Positions 9,398-18,214 of a stretch of 64,000 nt of DNA are shown here, one piece after another (the first letter of the stretch is position 1; the number at the start of each line of letters is the position of its first letter). Made by a program: the position numbers and the translations under genes. The notes under the pieces were generated by a model. That model worked only from the letters and a program-made list of their open reading frames with translations. It was not told the DNA's origin and did not search any database. This DNA comes from Nitrospirota bacterium (GTDB taxonomy: Bacteria > Nitrospirota > Nitrospiria > SBBL01 > JAADHI01), in assembly GCA_029261135.1 (NCBI GenBank), contig JAJDBX010000046.1:204158-268157 (forward strand). The letters run 5' to 3'.

Positions 9398-10632
9398 GAC
9401 AAGAGTTGCAAGGGCGCGTAAGGAAGAACGGTCACATCGCATTTTGTACCAAATCGTGACTTTAAAACCGACAAGACATCCTCCCAACGACCCAGCAATG
9501 GATACTCCGGGCTAAAAATCATCTGGTATTCCGCAGCATTGATATTTGGTGAGAAAAAAAACAGTTCTTTGTTTTTGAGAAATCGACGCTTGCCAGGGGG
9601 TTTGTACAAGCGCATGCCCGGTCCAAACAAGGAATGGTGCCCGATCCCATTAGAACAACTGCTACACAATACAATCACGCCATTTTCCTTCAGTAGGTCT
9701 TTCTTGATGGACTTCAGCGGGGTAAAGGCAGTATCGGCCTGGAGCAACTCCGAATCTTTTGGATAAGCGTTTAGAATGAGTACATCGGCTAAAAGAGGAA
9801 CCGCAGTCTTGTAGATTTTTCGTCCATACTCGACCCCACTTCGGTGGGCCTGGATAAGATCCCCGGCAAAAACTCCTGCGGCTTGCCTTTTTGAGTTCGG
9901 AACAACCCCGATAAAAAAATCAACCCCCACTTGCCTGACGACGCCTTCCAGCTCTGAGCGGAATTTATTGTTTTCCACGTCATTCACACCGCCGCGAAGC
10001 CCCATCATGACAAATTTATGGCTCCGCTGGAGCGTTGCAATATCGGACAAACCCGGTAAAACTAACTTTCCTCCGGCGCTGAAACCGGCAAAATGATGTG
10101 GCATCACGCTGCCAATCGTGATTTTTAAGTCTGCCTCGTAAAAATACCGATTCACTTTAAAAGGTGTTTTCCCCAACAAGATGCCTGTATCCACCAAGTT
10201 GTCATAGGGATTGTGATTGAGTACGACATAGTCTTTGAGTATCTCTTCGCCAAACTTTCTGAGTAAATCTCCTCTCAGCATCGGCGCATGCGCACCGTTG
10301 CACACCAGAAATTGAATGGCCTCTTTGGGTACGCCGGCTTGACGTAATTTAGAAAGAACAAGATTGAGAACAAGCTCAATACGGGATGGCCGGGTAATAT
10401 CTTCGACCGCAATCACGACCTTGGATTTCCCAATTGCAATTTTTTCAAGACCCGGAGTCCCGATCGGAGAGGAGAGCGCGGAGGCAATTTCATCCTGTGA
10501 CAAGGCCTCAGCATCCACCATGACACAATGTGAAATATCCCAGGAATCGGGCATTGGGAGCGATACCTGGCATTCTTCATACCAGGCACTCCAAGGCAAT
10601 TGAAGCACATTTTTTGTCTCGGAATCAGCCAT
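9385..10632 (-). CDS. LarA-like (DUF2088) nickel-pincer racemase family protein
   Basis: The 415-residue product resembles lactate racemase LarA, which epimerises alpha-hydroxy acids using a nickel-pincer nucleotide covalently held by a lysine. Landmarks that line up with LarA are His115 in GAHAP, His179/180 and Lys189 in HHFAGFSAGGKLVLPG, and His205 in QRSHK; Lys189 corresponds to the cofactor-binding lysine. I use the ATG at 10632, overlapping the ACP stop by 8 bases; a TTG lies five codons upstream. Cofactor-maturation genes (larB, larC, larE) are not in the window. Its place between an ACP and an acyl ligase suggests it sets the stereochemistry of an acid that decorates the polysaccharide (inference). 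Confidence 0.7.
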   Translation of the reverse strand: MADSETKNVLQLPWSAWYEECQVSLPMPDSWDISHCVMVDAEALSQDEIASALSSPIGTPGLEKIAIGKSKVVIAVEDITRPSRIELVLNLVLSKLRQAGVPKEAIQFLVCNGAHAPMLRGDLLRKFGEEILKDYVVLNHNPYDNLVDTGILLGKTPFKVNRYFYEADLKITIGSVMPHHFAGFSAGGKLVLPGLSDIATLQRSHKFVMMGLRGGVNDVENNKFRSELEGVVRQVGVDFFIGVVPNSKRQAAGVFAGDLIQAHRSGVEYGRKIYKTAVPLLADVLILNAYPKDSELLQADTAFTPLKSIKKDLLKENGVIVLCSSCSNGIGHHSLFGPGMRLYKPPGKRRFLKNKELFFFSPNINAAEYQMIFSPEYPLLGRWEDVLSVLKSRFGTKCDVTVLPYAPLQLLSCPT

Positions 10633-10870
10633 TGCGTTTTTCGTCAATATATTCCTTTATTGCAAACAACGAATCAAAATTGTCTGGCATCAAGTCATCT
10701 TCATCAACGGTAATCCCATACTGCGATTCAATAAATGAAACGAGTGTTTGAATACCCAGGGAATCGATAACACCCTCCTCAAGCAAAGAATCGGTCTCAG
10801 TCAGGGTCGCATCCGAATCCATCAATTTTTCTTCGATTAGGAAGGACCTTATTTCATCAATGACATCCAT
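10625..10870 (-). CDS. Acyl carrier protein
   Basis: This small acidic protein of 81 residues from MDVIDEIRSF has the four-helix ACP signature. The phosphopantetheine-accepting serine is in GVIDSLGIQT (Ser37 from this start). An upstream in-frame ATG at 10885 would add five residues, but AAAGGA placed about 7 bases before 10870 favours the shorter form. It overlaps the LarA-like gene, and with the ligase and GNAT genes forms a tight acyl-transfer cassette. It is separate from fatty-acid synthesis genes, so it is probably a dedicated carrier. Confidence 0.85.
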   Translation of the reverse strand: MDVIDEIRSFLIEEKLMDSDATLTETDSLLEEGVIDSLGIQTLVSFIESQYGITVDEDDLMPDNFDSLFAIKEYIDEKRNG

Positions 10871-10897
10871 AGATTTTCCTTTCATCTTTTTTCATCA

Positions 10898-11947
10898 TCA
10901 CACATCTCGATCGCCTACCGTCATATACCAGTTTGCGCCATCAATCCAAATATCATGTATTGCATCCCCTTTCTTCGCGTAGGCATACACAGACGATTCA
11001 TCCGGCCTCAATTTAAAACCGACCGATTCAAAGAGGGGTCGTATGGGATTTTGATCCATGAAAATAGTGGAAATCGATTCAAATCCTTCATTTCTTAAAA
11101 AAGCGATCCATCTTTCAATAAGGCAGCACTCTGTGTTTGTTTCGGAGACACAGAGCATGTCTTTGAAGACGACCACCTTGTCTTTAAGGGTATAGAGAAT
11201 ATATCCTTTCAAAATACCCGCCTTTCTGATTTCAAAACGGTCTGTTTTATAGAGGGGATTCTGTGTGTAACGCCAGTTCAGGTAAGCAGAACTCCGATCC
11301 CCAATCACACGGTAGCGCGGTGACACCCGATCAAAAAGTGTATCGTATTCCGAAGAAAATGATTCATTTTTCAGACAAGCTACCGCATACTCCTGATCAT
11401 TGTTTTGAATCATCAAATCATTCATCCGGAGCACGAAGTTGCCAAGGGGGCGCGCGAAACGGCGAAAGCCCTCGTTTTTAATCCGTTTATTGACTTGCGC
11501 ATCGACACGCAATAATTTGACATAACGCTTCATTTTTCCGATGCAATAATGTCCGACAGATTCATGAATTGTAAGCATGCGGTCATTCGGGTGTGCATAG
11601 AAGGCCAAAACACGATCCTGCTCAACGGCTTCTTTCGCTTTTCTGCGAAGTTTCATCGCCACACCCAGTGTTCTAAATTTTTTGTCGACTGAAAAATCCC
11701 CACAATTCCAGGCAAGAATTTCTTTACCATCGACCTTCATCTTTCTGGGCAGAACGCAAGTAAAGGCGACTTTTTCACCACTTTTTTCATCGACGACAAA
11801 CCAGGCTTTAGCTTGGCCGTGCGGGTTTTTAAGATAGAGCCATTCAAAGCGCTCCGGTGTAACAAGGTGCTCCCTGTTTCGATTTAAGAGTGCTGTAAAC
11901 TGAGCAATATCCTGTTCTGGATTGGCCTCGAAAATGTGAATGGGCAT
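10898..11947 (-). CDS. GNAT-family acyltransferase
   Basis: The 349-residue protein has a GNAT fold in its first half: a strand ending in AFTCVLPRKMKVDG, then NCGDFSVDKKFRTLGVAMKLRRKA, which is the acyl donor pyrophosphate-binding loop region, and YAHPNDRMLTIHESVGHY. The second half (about 170-349) is a further domain resembling a second degenerate GNAT fold. GNAT enzymes transfer acyl groups to amines or hydroxyls. The adjacent ACP suggests an acyl-ACP donor and a sugar acceptor, but neither is shown by sequence. It lies 8 bases downstream of the deacetylase gene. Confidence 0.7.
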   Translation of the reverse strand: MPIHIFEANPEQDIAQFTALLNRNREHLVTPERFEWLYLKNPHGQAKAWFVVDEKSGEKVAFTCVLPRKMKVDGKEILAWNCGDFSVDKKFRTLGVAMKLRRKAKEAVEQDRVLAFYAHPNDRMLTIHESVGHYCIGKMKRYVKLLRVDAQVNKRIKNEGFRRFARPLGNFVLRMNDLMIQNNDQEYAVACLKNESFSSEYDTLFDRVSPRYRVIGDRSSAYLNWRYTQNPLYKTDRFEIRKAGILKGYILYTLKDKVVVFKDMLCVSETNTECCLIERWIAFLRNEGFESISTIFMDQNPIRPLFESVGFKLRPDESSVYAYAKKGDAIHDIWIDGANWYMTVGDRDV

Positions 11948-11955
11948 GGATAAAA

Positions 11956-12969
11956 CTAAGATTTCTCTGAGATGAGACGTTCGATATCCATCTGATAAAT
12001 AATCTCAGACAGATGGTCCGTCACTCGAATGCGTCTCAGTTCAAATCGATCTGCATTGCACCTCACAATACCATTATTCGATGTCGTGGATGTCAGGTAC
12101 CCCGCATCAATGACCATCTGCTTTACCTCGCGGTTGTAATAATCATAGTTCCCTCCGTTGGGATATGAAAAATGACAAACCGCTTCACCCAATTCTTTTT
12201 CTAAACGTTTTTTACAAAGCACAATTTCATTTCGGGCATCCTCTGCCTCTGCATTCGGAAGATTCAAATGTGTCATCGTGTGTGAGGCAATGGTCATCCC
12301 ATTCTGATGCATTTCTCTCACCTGATCCCAGGAGAGCATTACAGTCTCAGATTTTTCGTCGATATCCTCGACATCGTTGAATGAGGTACGCAAGCGCTCC
12401 CGTATCAATTCTCTCACTTCTAGATTGTTTGACTTAATCAGGGCTGTAACTTTACGAATGACACGGTTCTTGTCGTCGGGTGTTTTTAATAAGAAACTGA
12501 TTTCTTCTCCATTCAGCGTTAAAGACAAACTGTGTTTCCGGGTATTTTGAATCAAGTAAATCACTTCAAACAACCAGAGCGGCTCACCTTCACCAATACA
12601 ACCTGCCGCCACATAAAAAGCCCCAGTCACACCATACTTTTTGAGTATCTTATAGGCACGATAGTTATCCCTGTAACCATCGTCGAAGGTGAGAACAACA
12701 GATCGTTTTTGGAATTTTCGTCGATTTTGGAGCGTGTCCGCCACTTCATCAAGATCAATAATATTATAATGTTCACTCAAAAACCGTATCTGCGCTTCAA
12801 AGATATCTTCTCTGAGGCAAATAGAGGGGCTGGCATAAAAATTATCTTCCGAATTAACAATGGCGTGATACCGCAAAATAGAAACAGATTCTTGACTTTG
12901 AAGGCCTCGAAAAAGAGACATCACACCAGACTGAAATAGTAGTTTTTTTATGGCAAGCGATTGTTTCAT
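11956..12969 (-). CDS. Polysaccharide deacetylase (NodB homology)
   Basis: This 337-residue carbohydrate esterase family 4 protein has motif 1 TFDDGY at 94-99 and motif 2 SHTMTHL near residue 226, giving the metal-binding Asp and two His residues; FSYPNGG follows as motif 3. Such enzymes remove N-acetyl groups from hexosamine polymers. No clear signal peptide is seen, so it may be cytoplasmic or membrane-associated. It is one of three deacetylases in the locus; the downstream GNAT could re-acylate freed amines. Confidence 0.85.
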   Translation of the reverse strand: MKQSLAIKKLLFQSGVMSLFRGLQSQESVSILRYHAIVNSEDNFYASPSICLREDIFEAQIRFLSEHYNIIDLDEVADTLQNRRKFQKRSVVLTFDDGYRDNYRAYKILKKYGVTGAFYVAAGCIGEGEPLWLFEVIYLIQNTRKHSLSLTLNGEEISFLLKTPDDKNRVIRKVTALIKSNNLEVRELIRERLRTSFNDVEDIDEKSETVMLSWDQVREMHQNGMTIASHTMTHLNLPNAEAEDARNEIVLCKKRLEKELGEAVCHFSYPNGGNYDYYNREVKQMVIDAGYLTSTTSNNGIVRCNADRFELRRIRVTDHLSEIIYQMDIERLISEKS

Positions 12970-12998
12970 CTTATCCCAATAGGACTTTAAAACTGCAG

Positions 12999-14711
12999 CT
13001 ACTTAATATATCCATTATTTTCCAGATAAAGGAGAACTTCCTGAGCGGCTTCTTCAGGGCTGAGTGCTGAGGTATCCAGTTTCAATTCAGGAGACTCGGG
13101 AAGTTCATAAGGGTCATCAATCCCTGTAAACCCTTTAATCAAACCGGCCTTTGCTTTTGCATACAAACCTTTCCGATCTCTTTTTTCACAGACTTCTAAG
13201 GGGGTCGATACATGCACTTCGACATATTTCCCATACCTTGAAATCAATGCCCGGTTATATTCTCTCGTGTTTTTGTAGGGAGCAATCGGCGCACAAATCG
13301 CAATTCCACCATTTTTAGTAATTTCACTGGCGACAAAACCAATTCGTTTCACATTGATATCACGGTGTCCCTTTGAAAAACCCAATTCACTCGAAAGGTT
13401 TTTTCGCACAATATCACCATCAAGCAAGGTCACCGGACGACCTCTCATCTCCAGTAGCTTTACGAGAAGCACATTGGCAATGGTTGATTTTCCCGCCCCG
13501 GATAAACCCGTAAAAAAAATCGTAATGCCTTGTTTGTCTTTTGATCGGTATAACTCCCTTAGTTCTCGAATCACCTCAGAAGGGGAAAACCATTCTGATA
13601 TTTGAAGCCCCTCTACCAGACGCCTACGAAGTTCTTTATCTGAAACCTGCCTTGTCTTTTCTCCTTGAACAATTTCCTCAATCGGGAGGTACTGCGCTTT
13701 GTCCTCAACATAAAGCATCTCTTTGGCGGGGATCTTTTTTATCCCAACTTCATTTTCATACTGATCAAAGAGTTCTGACAAATTATTGTTAGAATTATCA
13801 GATTGAACAAAACTGAAAGAATCTGACTTACGACCTCCTGATATAGACATATAATAGCAACAACCATAATTCCTTCGTATAATCCCTTGCAGAAGATCTT
13901 CCTTTTGTCCCCCATTCTTCGTTGCAAAAGGCAAGAGACTCAGCATGATTCTATTAGAAGGGTACTTTTTTTCAATCTCAATAAAACACCGGATTCTCGC
14001 GTGAAAATCCTTATCGGCTGGTTTTGTCAAGCCGACAGCAGGATGAAGCAGCAAATTGGCATCCAATGATTTAATCGCATTTAATGTCATTTCTTGCTCG
14101 GCACGATGTAGCGGCGTATTTGTCTGGAAAGCCACAACGCGACGCCATCCGAGCTGCTTAAATTTTATTCTGACTTCCGCTGGTGGCAATCGAAGCATTT
14201 TATAATCATAATGCACGGGGAGTTGAATCCCTTCCAGTTTTCCACCAATATAGTGCGTATTTGTCTTTTGATAGAGTGACTTCACGCCCCGATGGGCTTC
14301 GTCAATGGTTCCAAAAAGCTCTTGGGCCTCTCTCTTCTTATCAATTTCCCATATTTCTTCCACTGAAAGGATCGCAAGCAAACAGCCCTCTTGATCACGC
14401 AGAGATATCCGATCGTGAATAGAGATTGATTTGGCTTTTTCTTCTGAAATATCCAAGGTAATCGGTAAAGGCCACACCATTCCATTTTTCAATCTATTCT
14501 GATCTAAAACAGACTCATAATCCTCTTGAGTCATGAACCCTTGTAAGGGGGAAAATCCGCCATTCAACAATAATTCAAGATCACAGATCTGCCTTGAAGA
14601 AAGATCTATAGAGTCAAAAGAAAGTGACTCCATTTTCAAGTCAGCCACGCGACCTTCTTGAGCAAGTAACTCACATAGAACGCCTCCATAAGGAGTGATC
14701 ATTTGTTCCAA
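12999..14711 (-). CDS. Bifunctional ATP sulfurylase-like/APS kinase protein with degenerate sulfurylase motifs
   Basis: The 570-residue protein fuses a sulfate adenylyltransferase-like domain (about 20-385) to an adenylylsulfate kinase (about 393-570). The kinase looks intact: P-loop GLSGAGKST at 402-410, then LLDGDIVRKNL and KGLYAKAKAG. In the sulfurylase half, however, the usual QTRNPxHRAH reads QTNTPLHRAE (196-205), the GGPRE block reads GGQKE (267-271), and VGRDHAG is replaced by ISGGRKSD (290-297). These changes remove residues normally used for ATP and sulfate chemistry. The kinase would make PAPS, the donor for sulfotransferases; no sulfotransferase was recognised in the window. Confidence 0.8.
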   Translation of the reverse strand: MEQMITPYGGVLCELLAQEGRVADLKMESLSFDSIDLSSRQICDLELLLNGGFSPLQGFMTQEDYESVLDQNRLKNGMVWPLPITLDISEEKAKSISIHDRISLRDQEGCLLAILSVEEIWEIDKKREAQELFGTIDEAHRGVKSLYQKTNTHYIGGKLEGIQLPVHYDYKMLRLPPAEVRIKFKQLGWRRVVAFQTNTPLHRAEQEMTLNAIKSLDANLLLHPAVGLTKPADKDFHARIRCFIEIEKKYPSNRIMLSLLPFATKNGGQKEDLLQGIIRRNYGCCYYMSISGGRKSDSFSFVQSDNSNNNLSELFDQYENEVGIKKIPAKEMLYVEDKAQYLPIEEIVQGEKTRQVSDKELRRRLVEGLQISEWFSPSEVIRELRELYRSKDKQGITIFFTGLSGAGKSTIANVLLVKLLEMRGRPVTLLDGDIVRKNLSSELGFSKGHRDINVKRIGFVASEITKNGGIAICAPIAPYKNTREYNRALISRYGKYVEVHVSTPLEVCEKRDRKGLYAKAKAGLIKGFTGIDDPYELPESPELKLDTSALSPEEAAQEVLLYLENNGYIK

Positions 14712-14757
14712 ACGAACCTCCAGAAATCAGAAATCTTTCTTCTAATGTCGAATCTGA

Positions 14758-17148
14758 TCATCCTCGCTCAACCTTTTCCCATGTGACTGGCTGAAGGTTT
14801 GCCAAACCTTTTATGATTCCAAGCAAGGCCGCCAGATTCACCATACAAAAATAAAAAGGAATGGAGATCAAACCCTTTGCTTCAATATTTGAAAAAATGG
14901 CGAATATTGCAATCAAATAAAAAATGACCTGTAAAACGAATGCAATCTGATAAAAGGGTTCATTGAGCAATGTCATATTTGAAATAAAGATCACGATGAG
15001 ATCGATCGGGACAAACCAGCGCATCACTTTATGAAAAAGAAATTGCATTGAAAAACAAGGTTGATTTAAAAATCTCGGAAGTCCCTCTCCTTGTTTCATG
15101 GCCTGAATCGCTCCGGCGATGACACGAACCTTTCTCTTGAACTCATTTTTTGTCGTCGTTGAACCCGATTCAAATGCGATCGCTTCCGGTTCGTAAACAA
15201 CCCGATACCCTTGCCGCGCGATATTCATGGATATCACAAAATCATCTAAAATAATATTATCGGATGGGGCATCAAACAACTGTGTCCTGATCGCATACAT
15301 TGCGCCATCGACACCCACCATACAACCCACTTCCGTCTCTTTCTCCTGAAGATATCGTTCATATCGATAATACGCACCTTCTGACTTCCCCAAATACAGA
15401 TCGTCATTTTCCAAAATGACATCCCCGCTGACCGCACCGACTGATGTATCCGCAAAATTTTCAGCCAGCTTTTTTATTGCAAGGGGATCATACATTGTAT
15501 TGGCATCTGACAATACGGTAATTTCGGATTCAATCACAGGAATCGTTCGATTCAAAACCGAAACTTTGCCTCGTCTCGGTTCATATTTATGCAAAAGAAT
15601 TCCGTCTCGTTCATATTCTTGAATGATTGCGTTTGTTTGATCCGTGGAGCCATCTGAGGCGATCATAATTTTTAGCTTGTCTTTGGGATAATCCAAAGAT
15701 AAGGCATTTTGAATCTTTTCCTCGATGACCTTCTCTTCATTGTAGGCAGCAACAAGTAGTGTCACGGTCGGAAGAAACGGTTTTTTTTCGACGGATCTCT
15801 TCCGGATTTTGGTCAAGAGGGTTAATCCGAGAGGATATCCTGCATAGACCATGGTCAAGAAGAAAGCACTTCCCCAAAAAAAATACTTAGAAATAGAATC
15901 ATGCTTGACTAAAAGTTTAGAACCAAAGCTCAATATGATGGTCAACAAAATCAATCCTAATGGCAAAGCCGAGGTCATTTTCACCATGCGTCTTTTTCTC
16001 GCCTTTTGCCGTTCAGGCTCCCATACACTCTGCGTGTTCCCCATGAGCCCTTTGTAAATACCAATCAATGAGGCCAGGTTTGCAAGACAGATGTAATACG
16101 GAAACAGAAACAATTTACCTTTCCATTGGGCGACAGAAAAAATCACACCGACCAGCGCAAACGATAAAAATAAAAGCTGTAAACCCAAGAAAATTTGATA
16201 CAAAACCCCTTCTCCAGTAAGTGCAAGATTGCTTAGAAAAGCGAACATCATCATCACCGGGATCAACCATCGGAGGAGTTTATGGGAGATTAAGGCAATT
16301 GAAAAAGCACCATAACGGAATGGATTTAACAACTGTGACACACGAAACAAGCCTCGCCAACTTCGGCCAATAATTCTAACCCTTCTTCTAAATTCGCCTC
16401 GAAAGCTTGAAGCCGTCTCTTCATAACAAACCGCCTCCGGCTCATAAATCCCACGAAATCCTTTCGCAATAATCTGGAGAGGATTTACAAAATCATTGAT
16501 ATCTGTTGCTTGAAGCGGTTCATATAATTCTTTTCGAATCGCATAGATCGCGCCATCGGCACCCACCATTGATCCGAGTTGAGATTCTAATTTTTTTACA
16601 TTGATCTCATAGGTCCAATAGAGGTTTTCCATCACACCCACAGAAGAAGTGGCTGAAGTCATATACCGAGATTCTCCTGTCACATACCCAATTTTGGGAT
16701 CAGCAAAATTTCGCACCAGTTTATGGACGAGATCCGGTTCATACATGGCATTGGCATCTGAAAACAGGACGATTTCTCCTTTTGCTTGACGAAGTGCTTC
16801 ATTCAGGCCGACGGTTTTACCGCCACGCTCTGGCATTCTAAGCAGTCTGATCCCATCACCTTCGTAATGCTTTGTGATTTCATCACTCTTGTCTGATGAC
16901 GCGTCGGAAACAACCAGCATTTCAAGATGGTCTTTTGGATAATCCAAAGCCAAGGTATTTTTTAACTTCGCGTCTAAGGTCGCTTCTTCATTGTAAACAC
17001 TGATGATCAATGTCACATTCGGTTCTATGCTCCGCCTTGACACCTTTCTATTCGGGAGAATCAAGCCGAGCAGGAAGAGGCCTAAGGGATAACCAACATA
17101 AACGTAGGCGATCATTCCGATTGAAAACCAAAAAACAAAAACAATCAT
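14758..17148 (-). CDS. Tandem-duplicated membrane glycosyltransferase family 2 protein
   Basis: This 796-residue protein contains two complete GT2-plus-membrane modules in a row. Each has an N-terminal transmembrane segment, a GT2 domain (VTLIISVYNEEATLD and VTLLVAAYNEEKVIE), a SDANTMYDP/SDANAMYEP acidic motif, a VGADGAIYAIR/VGVDGAMYAIR motif and a C-terminal set of membrane helices ending in near-identical GIYKGL/GIIKGL blocks. GT2 enzymes of this class build beta-linked chains at the inner membrane. I chose the ATG at 17148, which overlaps the stop of the FemAB gene by 4 bases, over the upstream in-frame start. The duplication is an unusual feature. Confidence 0.85.
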   Translation of the reverse strand: MIVFVFWFSIGMIAYVYVGYPLGLFLLGLILPNRKVSRRSIEPNVTLIISVYNEEATLDAKLKNTLALDYPKDHLEMLVVSDASSDKSDEITKHYEGDGIRLLRMPERGGKTVGLNEALRQAKGEIVLFSDANAMYEPDLVHKLVRNFADPKIGYVTGESRYMTSATSSVGVMENLYWTYEINVKKLESQLGSMVGADGAIYAIRKELYEPLQATDINDFVNPLQIIAKGFRGIYEPEAVCYEETASSFRGEFRRRVRIIGRSWRGLFRVSQLLNPFRYGAFSIALISHKLLRWLIPVMMMFAFLSNLALTGEGVLYQIFLGLQLLFLSFALVGVIFSVAQWKGKLFLFPYYICLANLASLIGIYKGLMGNTQSVWEPERQKARKRRMVKMTSALPLGLILLTIILSFGSKLLVKHDSISKYFFWGSAFFLTMVYAGYPLGLTLLTKIRKRSVEKKPFLPTVTLLVAAYNEEKVIEEKIQNALSLDYPKDKLKIMIASDGSTDQTNAIIQEYERDGILLHKYEPRRGKVSVLNRTIPVIESEITVLSDANTMYDPLAIKKLAENFADTSVGAVSGDVILENDDLYLGKSEGAYYRYERYLQEKETEVGCMVGVDGAMYAIRTQLFDAPSDNIILDDFVISMNIARQGYRVVYEPEAIAFESGSTTTKNEFKRKVRVIAGAIQAMKQGEGLPRFLNQPCFSMQFLFHKVMRWFVPIDLIVIFISNMTLLNEPFYQIAFVLQVIFYLIAIFAIFSNIEAKGLISIPFYFCMVNLAALLGIIKGLANLQPVTWEKVERG

Positions 17149-18197
17149 AAGCTGATGTGTCTCCTGATCACCGGCCCGATTACCTGGGTCAAGGCAAGCG
17201 GCAACTTCCGCCAAATCTGTTCTACACCTGCCCGATGCATCGAATCATTCTCTTCGACTTCGGGCGTTTTGCCATTCAACATGATCCTGTGCCAGTAGAG
17301 TGGCACAGGCTGGGCCCCCCATTGTGCTTTAAAGTTATAGGTGCCTTCATTGGGTGATGAGCGTCCAAAATCAAACCGATGATAGCCATGATCTGCCGCA
17401 TATTTTATAAAATGCCAATAGAGCAACATATTTGGAGAAAGGTGGTTGTGACTTCTTAAAGTCGAAGCCCAGGGAATAGACAGCCCTGTTCCATTGCATA
17501 AGATAATCCCGGCACCGATCGACTGATTGCCCACATGAATCAAACCCATACGTGCATCGGAACCGTAATATTCCAGAACAGCTTTTATCCAACTCTTCGA
17601 ATGAACGGGGGAACCAAGATCTCTCATGTTGAGGCTAAAAACCTGATAAAAGAGATCAAGCTGCTCAATCCCTCCCCAAGTAAAACAACATCCATTTTTT
17701 TCAGCTTTTCGAACCTGACTCCGTAATTTTGCTTTGAAATTTTTCCAAAGGACCTCAGAAGAGTTGGGTAATTCCAAGATCATACTCACCTTATGAGACA
17801 AGGTACGCATCGATGTGATCGGCACTTGCGGTAAAGAAAGGACAGGTACTCGGCTTCTCAGCTCTAAAAAGCGTGCGTTGATCGCTTTGGCAAGCGAAAT
17901 GGCTTTCGCCAAAAGAGCCTCTTCCACTTCCCGATTTTGCGAAAGCTGATCACCCAAATCACAAAAAGGAAGGGAAACCATCTGCCCCGCGCTCCAAAAT
18001 GGCTTCATGTAAACCAATGGGAATATCCCGACGATCTGCCCCTGTTTCTCTGCGATCAGATAAAATGCCTTATGACTGTAAGCCGTTTCCACGGCCTTCC
18101 CCCATGCAAAAAGGAGATAGGGGGAAGATTTTATGTGCTTTTGAACGAAACAGTCCCAGCGCTTTTGATCCGAATTTATTGCAATTTTTATTTCCAA
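17145..18197 (-). CDS. FemAB-type GNAT protein, XrtA-associated
   Basis: This 350-residue protein resembles the FemAB-family proteins found in PEP-CTERM/XrtA polysaccharide loci. An N-terminal half contains YLIAEKQGQIVGIFPLVYMK, and a C-terminal GNAT-like half contains LIHVGNQSIGAGIILCNG and the block YHRFDFGRSSPNEGTYNFKAQW. FemAB proteins of peptidoglycan synthesis transfer amino acids from tRNA; the polysaccharide-associated branch is thought to modify sugars, but the substrate is unproven. It overlaps the following GT2 gene, so the two are translationally linked. Confidence 0.8.
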   Translation of the reverse strand: MEIKIAINSDQKRWDCFVQKHIKSSPYLLFAWGKAVETAYSHKAFYLIAEKQGQIVGIFPLVYMKPFWSAGQMVSLPFCDLGDQLSQNREVEEALLAKAISLAKAINARFLELRSRVPVLSLPQVPITSMRTLSHKVSMILELPNSSEVLWKNFKAKLRSQVRKAEKNGCCFTWGGIEQLDLFYQVFSLNMRDLGSPVHSKSWIKAVLEYYGSDARMGLIHVGNQSIGAGIILCNGTGLSIPWASTLRSHNHLSPNMLLYWHFIKYAADHGYHRFDFGRSSPNEGTYNFKAQWGAQPVPLYWHRIMLNGKTPEVEENDSMHRAGVEQIWRKLPLALTQVIGPVIRRHISL

Positions 18198-18214
18198 TAT
18201 GAAACCTTACAATC

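Noticed and set aside
12532-12939. 135-codon plus-strand frame
   Set aside because: It lies fully antisense to the polysaccharide deacetylase, whose catalytic motifs are intact.
16000-16100. Possible gene boundary inside the duplicated glycosyltransferase
   Set aside because: The frame is open throughout and the two halves are joined by a continuous linker without stop or binding site.
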